Shown here piece by piece: positions 7,021-14,189 of a stretch of DNA of 14,189 nucleotides (its first letter is position 1; each line of letters opens with the position of its first letter). Made by a program: the position numbers and the translations under genes. Origin of the DNA: CAYHPY01 sp964358485 (lineage in GTDB: Bacteria; Elusimicrobiota; Elusimicrobia; UBA1565; UBA9628); assembly GCA_964358485.1 (NCBI GenBank), contig CAYHPY010000096.1:1-14189 (forward strand). The letters run 5' to 3'. The notes beneath the pieces were generated by a model, which was not told where the DNA came from, did no database searches, and saw only the letters and a list, made by a program, of their open reading frames with translations.

Positions 7021-7925
7021 TGGGCGCCGGAACCATCCGCTTCGTCGAGGTCGGCCCCCGCGACGGACTTCAGAACGAGCGCGCCTCCGTTTCTTTAGAA
7101 GCCAAAGTCGCCTTGGTCGACGCCCTTTCTCAAACCGGGGTGGGGGAAATCGAGGTGGGAGCGTTCGTGTCCCCGAAGTATGTTCCGCAGATGGCGGATT
7201 CGGAAAAAGTTTTTGAACGAATTAAACGGAAACGGGGCGTCGTTTACTCGGCGCTGGTCCCCAATGAGGAAGGATTGGCCAGGGCTCTTCGGGCGCGGGT
7301 TGATAAGGTGGCGGTTTTTACCGCTGCCTCCGAAACCTTCAACCGCAAAAACATCAACGCATCTATCGCCGAGTCCATAAAGCGTTTTCGCCCGGTGGTC
7401 CACCGGGCATCGGCGGAAAAACTCCCCGTCCGGGCCTATGTCTCGACGGCGTTTCACTGTCCCTTTGAAGGGGCCGTCAGGCCCCCCGCGGTTGTTTCCG
7501 TGGTCGAGAGTCTGTTGGAGCTTGGCGTCCGGGAACTCTCCATCGGCGACACCATTGGTCGAGCCGCTCCGAACGAAGTTCGGCGGCTCTTGGATGTTCT
7601 TCTGAAAAAGTTCCCTTCGGGAACCTTTTATCTCCATTTCCACGACACCTACGGCATGGCCATCGCCAACGCCTTGACCGCCTGGAGGGAATTCGGGATC
7701 ACCGGCTTTGACTCCTCGGCCGGGGGCCTCGGGGGTTGTCCCTACGCCCCGGGGGCGGGGGGCAACGTGGCCACGGAAGACCTGGCCTTCGCGCTCCGGG
7801 CCGAGGGCGCCAAGATCGGCGTGGACCCGGCCAAGGTCGTCGCCGCGGCCCAGGGAGTGGCGTCCCAGCTTGGACATCCCCTGAACTCTCGCCTTAGCCG
7901 GGTTGATTTAAGTAGAATAGGCTAG
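7020..7925 (+). CDS. liuE: Hydroxymethylglutaryl-CoA lyase
   Basis: This is a 301-residue TIM-barrel lyase of the DRE-TIM family that cleaves HMG-CoA to acetoacetate and acetyl-CoA. Seen are the N-terminal metal/substrate motif EVGPRDGLQNE (residues 10-20), EVGAFVSPKYVPQMAD, the HFHDTYGMAIAN metal-binding His pair, and the flexible catalytic loop GGLGGCPYAPGAGGNVATED with Cys240. Length and Cys position fit HMGCL minus its organelle leader. I chose ATG 7020, which shares its A with the TGA stop of liuC. A GTG at 7017 in the same frame would add one residue. Codons in about 7080-7480 look less GC-biased than in liuB and liuC. Confidence 0.94.
   Translation: MGAGTIRFVEVGPRDGLQNERASVSLEAKVALVDALSQTGVGEIEVGAFVSPKYVPQMADSEKVFERIKRKRGVVYSALVPNEEGLARALRARVDKVAVFTAASETFNRKNINASIAESIKRFRPVVHRASAEKLPVRAYVSTAFHCPFEGAVRPPAVVSVVESLLELGVRELSIGDTIGRAAPNEVRRLLDVLLKKFPSGTFYLHFHDTYGMAIANALTAWREFGITGFDSSAGGLGGCPYAPGAGGNVATEDLAFALRAEGAKIGVDPAKVVAAAQGVASQLGHPLNSRLSRVDLSRIG
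7913..7918 (+). promoter_or_regulatory. Possible -10 box for the tRNA-Arg gene
   Basis: TAGAAT (5 of 6 to consensus) sits inside the last codons of liuE, 24 bases before the tRNA 5' end. There is no convincing -35, so the tRNA could equally be processed from the liuBCE transcript. Confidence 0.25.
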
Positions 7926-7942
7926 ACGTTCCCGCCACTTTC

Positions 7943-8014
7943 GCGCCCGTGGTGAAATGGATATCACAGCAGCCTCCGAAGCTGCGGGTAGAGGTTCGAT
8001 TCCTCTCGGGCGCA
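7943..8014 (+). tRNA. tRNA-Arg(CCG)
   Basis: A full cloverleaf can be drawn. The acceptor stem is GCGCCCG/CGGGCGC (7943-7949 with 8007-8013) with discriminator A8014. The D stem is GTGA/TCAC with GG in the loop. The anticodon stem is GCAGC/GCTGC with loop CTCCGAA, so the anticodon CCG lies at 7976-7978 (reads CGG). The variable region is four bases. The T stem is AGAGG/CCTCT with loop TTCGATT. CCA is not encoded. It starts 17 bases after the liuE stop. Confidence 0.95.
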
Positions 8015-8031
8015 AGTTGTTTTCGTTGACG

Positions 8032-8065
8032 GCGCCCTGTCCTCAGCGAAGCTGAGGGCGGGCGC
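8032..8065. repeat. Two-part hairpin downstream of tRNA-Arg
   Basis: CCTCAGC/GCTGAGG (8041-8047 with 8051-8057, loop GAA) is extended across a small internal loop by GCGCCC/GGGCGC (8032-8037 with 8060-8065). It lies between the convergent tRNA and the minus-strand operon end, so it could stop transcription or stabilise 3' ends, but no U-tract follows on either strand. Confidence 0.6.
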
Positions 8066-8079
8066 AAATCCCCAACCCA

Positions 8080-8097
8080 ACTGTGTTCAAACACAGT
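8080..8097. repeat. Second hairpin in the convergent spacer
   Basis: ACTGTGT (8080-8086) and ACACAGT (8091-8097) pair around the loop TCAA. It lies 22 bases beyond the stop of the minus-strand operon. It could be the 3'-end hairpin of that operon, although the following minus-strand sequence is G-rich rather than a U-tract. Confidence 0.5.
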
Positions 8098-8119
8098 CAC
8101 CCCGGCGGCCTACGGGCGA

Positions 8120-8788
8120 TCAGGGATGTCTAGCCCGGAAGTCCGAGAGGACCTGGGGCAAGGTGGTGCGGGGGGAATCGTAGCGGCACAGCCAGGTGTC
8201 GCCGCGCTCGGCCATCTCTCGGACGGCCTTGCGGACGATGGCGTTGTCCATCTTGCGCACGAAGAGCACGGCGGGGCCGTAGTAGTAGCGCAGGCCCAGC
8301 TTGCGGAAGGCTTCGGCGAACCAGGTCGGGGTGGAGGCTAAAATCGAGAATTCCCGGCCGTCCTTCAAGACCGCCTCCACCACCGCGCTGCAATGGTCGG
8401 GGCTGGCGTGAGGGGACGCGTCCCGGAACGAGGCGGTCCCCAGGCCGGGCGATTTGGGCCGGGGGGCCTTGCCCTTGGCGGCGGCGGCCACGGCGTCGCG
8501 GCAATGATAGTAGCGCAGCCAGTAGCCGCCCATCTCGTGGGCCATGGCGTCGATGGCCACGCGGGTGGTTTCCGTGTCCAGGCGGGAGACGAAGAGGATG
8601 GGATTGCTGAAATAATGGGCGGCTTGGCCCTTGCCCGTCCAGAATCCGGGCTGGTCGGGGGTGGCGGCGGCGAAAGAGGAAAGACTGCCGTCGGCCAAGG
8701 TGACTTTTAAGTCGCTGCGGCCGCTTTCGGGCTTGACCGTAGCGTCCGGGGAGAGAAAGGAAACCGTCTTGATGGTCGGGGCCGCCAT
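8120..8788 (-). CDS. Unrecognised protein with a tandemly duplicated ~70-residue domain
   Basis: This 222-residue soluble protein starts at ATG 8788 with GGAGG five bases upstream, inside the end of the SUI1-like gene (one-base gap). I do not recognise the family. Two copies of one domain are evident. Residues ~29-97 contain LADGSLSSFAAATP, HYFSNPILFVSRLD and AIDAMAHEMGGYWLRYYHCR. Residues ~138-207 contain LKDGREFSILASTP, YYYGPAVLFVRKMD and AVREMAERGDTWLCRYDSPR. The shared order is a beta strand with DG turn, a helix, an aromatic-rich segment, the strand (P/A)(I/V)LFV..(L/M)D, a helix, and W-L-RY. A Lys/Pro linker (~103-130) joins them. There is no signal peptide or membrane segment. It closes the alaS operon, but that context alone does not give a function. 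Confidence 0.8.
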   Translation of the reverse strand: MAAPTIKTVSFLSPDATVKPESGRSDLKVTLADGSLSSFAAATPDQPGFWTGKGQAAHYFSNPILFVSRLDTETTRVAIDAMAHEMGGYWLRYYHCRDAVAAAAKGKAPRPKSPGLGTASFRDASPHASPDHCSAVVEAVLKDGREFSILASTPTWFAEAFRKLGLRYYYGPAVLFVRKMDNAIVRKAVREMAERGDTWLCRYDSPRTTLPQVLSDFRARHP

Positions 8789-8789
8789 G

Positions 8790-9031
8790 TCAGCCTCCGG
8801 ACCGGCGCACCTGAAAGCCCTGGGCCTTGAGGTCCGCTTCGATCAGATCCCGCCGGTCCCCCTGGACTTCCAGGGCTCCGTCGCGGATCGTTCCCCCGCA
8901 GCCGAGCCGTTTTTTATAAGCCGCCAGGAGCTGTTCCTTGAGGGTCGGGTGCATGATGAGCTTTTCCACCCGGGTCACGCCGCTTCCCTTGCCGCCGCGC
9001 TGGAAGCTGAGATAGACCGGGTTGGGCTGCT

Positions 9032-9035
<4 letters not shown>
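8790..9035 (-). CDS. yciH: SUI1/eIF1-like translation factor (YciH family)
   Basis: This 81-residue protein matches the bacterial SUI1 domain. It has a basic N-terminal loop GGKGSGVTRVEKL (residues 14-26), a helix HPTLKEQLLAAYKKRLGCGGTI, the strand DGALEVQGDRRDLI and a final KAQGFQVRR. In eukaryotes and archaea the domain monitors start-codon choice on the small subunit. The bacterial homologue has been linked to initiation fidelity, but its cell role is unsettled. ATG 9035 overlaps the alaS stop as ATGA, and no Shine-Dalgarno is visible, so it probably depends on termination-reinitiation from alaS. The next gene begins one base after its stop. Confidence 0.92.
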
Positions 9036-11671
<2,636 letters not shown>

Positions 11672-11679
11672 GGGTTTGG

Positions 11680-11685
11680 ATTATA
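11680..11685 (-). promoter_or_regulatory. Perfect -10 box just before alaS
   Basis: TATAAT on the minus strand ends eight bases before the ATG of alaS, inside the 19-bp gap after the upstream gene. A start 6-7 bases downstream would leave a leader of 0-2 bases. No good -35 is visible. Confidence 0.5.
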
Positions 11686-11690
11686 CGAAA

Positions 11691-13520
11691 TCAGCGGTCG
11701 GGGGCGTAGAAGTCCAGCAGGCGCTGGAGCCGGTCCACTTCCACCATGGAGCCGCCCTGGGCGGAGCGGACGGCGTCGCGCCGCCACTGCTGGGCCAGGC
11801 GTCCGAGCTCCTGGAGGTCCTTCTTCTCAAGGACGATGGTGCGCGTCCCGTCGGTGACGACGGCGGCCAGGAAATCCTCTTCCACCGTCGGTTCGCGGTC
11901 CAAGGTCTCGCCGCCGATCACCTGCAGGGGCTTGACCCGGTTGTGCATGAGGACCACCACTCCGGGAAGATTGTTTTGCACGCCCCGGACCGCGCCATAG
12001 GAGGCCGCGCCCTCGATGCCGCGCACGCCCCAGACTTCGTAGGATTCGCCCTTGAAGCCCGGATAGGGGTTGGAGGCTTCCAAGCGGCCCTTGAGGATCA
12101 TCCCCCAGAACTTCCGGAGTTGGGCGCCGTGAGAGACGACCTCGCTTTCCTTCAAGCCCGCCTTGGCGGCGGCCTCGCGGGCCTTGGCCAGGAGGGCGGT
12201 TTTGTAGATCTGCTGGCGACGGCCGATTTCCTGGGCCGGGAGTTCGGCCTTGGCGTCTTTGACCCGGTCCCGGATGGAGAGGGCCAGCTTGAGGGCGTGG
12301 TGCGAGAAATCCTGAGCGTTCTTCGGGGTATTGCCGAGGAGGAAGGCGAGTGGCTCGGCCGTTTGGGGGGCCGCCCGGACGGAGTCTCCTCCGGGGGCGG
12401 AGGCTTTCGGCGCTCCCGGGGGGCCGCGCTGAGCGATAAAGTAGGCTTGGACGGCCTCAAAGCGCCCCTGAAATTCCGGCGGAAGATACGAGAACTCGGG
12501 GCTCTCGCGCAGGGTCTTGAGGAAAGCGGGCGTGCCGGCCGCCATTTCGGAATCGGTGGGGTGCTCGGCCGCTTTACCTGTGGCCGCCGCGACTGCCGCG
12601 CGGATTTCACCGGCGAGATTCTTGACCTGGGCGGCGGCGGTCTCCACGGTTCCCACATAGGAGACGGCCTTGTCCACGAAGGCCAGGCGCTTGCCCCATT
12701 CCACGGCCCAGCCTTGATCGCCGCCCTCGGCGAACGCGGTTTTGGTCGTTTCGATGAAATCGGCTTGCATTTTAGCCAGGACGGCCGGGTCCATGTGGAA
12801 ATCGGTGGCCCTGATGAGAGTCCGGACCTGGCCGGGGGTGAAGGCGAAGAGTTCGCCGAACTCGGCGACGAGCGCCGCGGACTCGGCGTCCCGGGTCAGG
12901 TGCTCCAGGGTCGCGGAGACGCGGGCCGGGGTCCCCGGGACGCGCGCGGGATCGACGTCATGGAGGGCCGCGGCCACCAGCAGAAGGGCCCGGCGGTTGC
13001 GGCTGACCAAGGCCATGGGCAGGCGGTCAAGAACCCCAGCCATCAGGCTGGGGACATCTTGGGAGTGAGAAAGGCCGTGGTAGATTTTGTTCTGTTCCCC
13101 GAAATGCCGTTTTTCAAGGTAGCCGTTGAGCCGCTCGACCATTTCTTCTCCCGCACCCAATTTCTTGAGCGCGTCCAGGAAATACGGCCGTTCCGCGGCC
13201 GTTCGCCCGAGCAAGGTCGGCGCTTTTGCCTCGGCCGCCGGAAAGAACGGCTTGGCCGCCTCCTCGGAGCCGAGCGCCGATTGGGGAAGCCCCAGGGACG
13301 GGGCGGCGTGGACGCGGGGCGCCTGGGCGCCGCCCAAGGGGGACGCCAGCGAGGGGATCGAGAGGGGGACTTTGAGGGCGGGAGAGGACCCGCTCCCTTG
13401 GCCCACGGATGAGGCGCCTGCGTTCGTTTTTCCGGAGGTAGGCTTGGCGTTGCCGGAGCGGAAGTTGGCCCAGAGCGGGTTGGTCAGGGCCAGAGCCAGG
13501 AGCAAAGAGAGCAGGTTCAT
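11691..13520 (-). CDS. Exported HD-domain protein with a class-I phosphodiesterase-like metal site
   Basis: This 609-residue protein starts at ATG 13520, with GGAGG six bases upstream and ATGA overlap with the previous gene. Residues 1-18 are a signal peptide (LLSLLLALALTNPLWA), followed by a ~80-residue low-complexity Ser/Ala/Pro/Gly linker. Residues ~110-290 look like the catalytic fold of 3',5'-cyclic nucleotide phosphodiesterases. YHGLSHSQDV (147-156) is in the place of YHN..H..DV, with H148 as possible proton donor and H152 as metal ligand. AAALHDVDP (183-191) gives H187-D188, IRATDFHMD is at 236-244, and D283 in RLAFVDK is the last ligand. Residues ~410-609 are a second region I do not recognise (notable YEVWGVRGIEGAASYGAVRG and VVVLMHNRVKPLQVIGG). 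The metal site looks complete, so hydrolase activity is plausible, but the substrate outside the cytoplasm is unknown. Confidence 0.8.
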   Translation of the reverse strand: MNLLSLLLALALTNPLWANFRSGNAKPTSGKTNAGASSVGQGSGSSPALKVPLSIPSLASPLGGAQAPRVHAAPSLGLPQSALGSEEAAKPFFPAAEAKAPTLLGRTAAERPYFLDALKKLGAGEEMVERLNGYLEKRHFGEQNKIYHGLSHSQDVPSLMAGVLDRLPMALVSRNRRALLLVAAALHDVDPARVPGTPARVSATLEHLTRDAESAALVAEFGELFAFTPGQVRTLIRATDFHMDPAVLAKMQADFIETTKTAFAEGGDQGWAVEWGKRLAFVDKAVSYVGTVETAAAQVKNLAGEIRAAVAAATGKAAEHPTDSEMAAGTPAFLKTLRESPEFSYLPPEFQGRFEAVQAYFIAQRGPPGAPKASAPGGDSVRAAPQTAEPLAFLLGNTPKNAQDFSHHALKLALSIRDRVKDAKAELPAQEIGRRQQIYKTALLAKAREAAAKAGLKESEVVSHGAQLRKFWGMILKGRLEASNPYPGFKGESYEVWGVRGIEGAASYGAVRGVQNNLPGVVVLMHNRVKPLQVIGGETLDREPTVEEDFLAAVVTDGTRTIVLEKKDLQELGRLAQQWRRDAVRSAQGGSMVEVDRLQRLLDFYAPDR

Positions 13521-14189
13521 CGACCGCCTCCGAGGGATTCAAGCAAATCGGCGTAAAATTTGGCCAACTCCGCGCGGCTCTTGGAGGAACGCTCCAGATC
13601 GGCGTCCACGACATAGGCCTTGAACCCGCCGGAGCGGGTCTCGCCCACCATGATGTTTTGGCGGACCTTGGAGATCGACTTGGTGTCGCCCAACTCCAGG
13701 CCGGCGCGCAGCAGCGTCGAGAATAGTTTTTGGACGGCCTCCCGTTTGGCCGGAGTCATCACCGCGAGGTTGCGGCCCCGGACCCGTTCCACGACCAGAT
13801 AGCCCATGGTTCGCCGGTCCAGGGCCAAAGCGCCCGCTTCGGTCAGCCGGGGGGTGGCCCCGGCTTTCTCCAAGAGGCGGGTGTTCTCCACCTCCCGCCT
13901 TTTTTCGGGAAGGTTTTCCTCCGGGCGCAGGAGTTTGGAGTTGAAGAGCTTCAGGACATAATCGGGAGCGTGCGGGATTTCGAAAGTCTCCTTGTAGGTC
14001 CCCGCGCCGAGCGAGGGGGCGGGCCGTCCTTGGATGTATAGCTTGCCTTCCGACAGCCGGACCTCGCCCAACTCCGGTCCGGCCGGGAGGGTGGGGGCCT
14101 TGTCGAAGAAAGACGACCAGAATGAGCTTCCGGGGGCGCTTGGAGCCTCGGCCCTCCCGGGCGCGGACCATTCCGTGGAGACCGGGACC
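13517..14189 (-). CDS. Protein-kinase-fold-like protein, N-terminus beyond window edge
   Basis: The frame is open from the right edge to the TGA at 13517-13519. A TTG at 14071 is the only start-like codon near the domain, but coding continues upstream of it to the edge (ending with FWSSFFDKAPTLPAG before the TTG), so the true start is outside. Kinase-like landmarks are a glycine-rich loop (LGAGTYKETFEI), a VAIK-type lysine (YVLKLFN), a helix-C Glu (REVENTRLLEKAG), a hinge-like LVVERVRG, RQNIMVG resembling the catalytic-loop Asn, and VVDADLE in the DFG place. The HRD region is replaced by LGDTKSISKVRQN, with Asp ten rather than five residues before the Asn. It may therefore be a divergent kinase, an aminoglycoside-phosphotransferase-like enzyme or a pseudokinase. 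It is translationally coupled to the exported HD protein. Confidence 0.7.
   Translation of the reverse strand, partial: VPVSTEWSAPGRAEAPSAPGSSFWSSFFDKAPTLPAGPELGEVRLSEGKLYIQGRPAPSLGAGTYKETFEIPHAPDYVLKLFNSKLLRPEENLPEKRREVENTRLLEKAGATPRLTEAGALALDRRTMGYLVVERVRGRNLAVMTPAKREAVQKLFSTLLRAGLELGDTKSISKVRQNIMVGETRSGGFKAYVVDADLERSSKSRAELAKFYADLLESLGGGR

Noticed and set aside
8032..8097. Classical intrinsic terminators between tRNA-Arg and the minus-strand operon
   Set aside because: Two hairpins are present but neither is followed by a U-run on either strand, so they are listed as hairpins rather than terminators.
14069..14071. TTG at 14071 as true start of the kinase-like gene
   Set aside because: The frame stays open to the window edge with protein-like composition, and no ribosome site precedes the TTG.

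Overview
The window is 14.2 kb of GC-rich, densely coded bacterial DNA with twelve protein genes, two of them cut by the window edges, and one tRNA. Spacers are very short and several genes overlap by ATGA. No transposon, phage, CRISPR or rRNA sequence is visible, and no gene-free stretch exceeds 300 bases. The taxon cannot be fixed from sequence alone. Low-complexity exported proteins (Ala/Pro/Gly/Ser-rich after a signal peptide), a TMTC-like TPR membrane protein and a bacterial SUI1 protein beside alaS would suit an Elusimicrobiota-like or other little-studied Gram-negative lineage. That placement is a low-confidence inference.

Left part (1-4567). A membrane-anchored protein of unknown function runs off the left edge. 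It is divergent from a cytidylate-kinase-like gene (721-1443). Convergent to the kinase is a minus-strand set of three genes: a TMTC-like GT-C/TPR membrane protein (4567-2645), an exported Cys-based tyrosine/dual-specificity phosphatase (2637-1936) and a small exported beta-rich protein (1939-1433). The spacing is 7 bp and then an ATGA overlap. The phosphatase gene contains a perfect 15-bp-stem palindrome just before its active-site codons.

Middle part (4605-8014). A tight plus-strand operon encodes the lower leucine-degradation steps: methylcrotonyl-CoA carboxylase carboxyltransferase subunit, methylglutaconyl-CoA hydratase and HMG-CoA lyase. Together they would convert 3-methylcrotonyl-CoA to acetoacetate and acetyl-CoA, but the biotin-carrying alpha subunit and isovaleryl-CoA dehydrogenase are not in the window. 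A tRNA-Arg(CCG) follows, then a 105-bp convergent spacer with two hairpins.

Right part (14189-8120, minus strand). A kinase-fold-like protein (start beyond the edge) is ATGA-coupled to an exported HD-domain protein with a class-I cyclic-nucleotide-phosphodiesterase-like metal site. After a 19-bp gap come alaS, a SUI1/YciH protein (ATGA-coupled) and an unrecognised protein made of two copies of one ~70-residue domain.

The most notable signals are the in-frame palindrome, a recurring start-site layout in which genes without a Shine-Dalgarno carry a -10-like hexamer 6-8 nt before the start codon (suggesting leaderless mRNAs), the exported phosphatase/phosphodiesterase/kinase-like set, and the duplicated-domain protein next to alaS.
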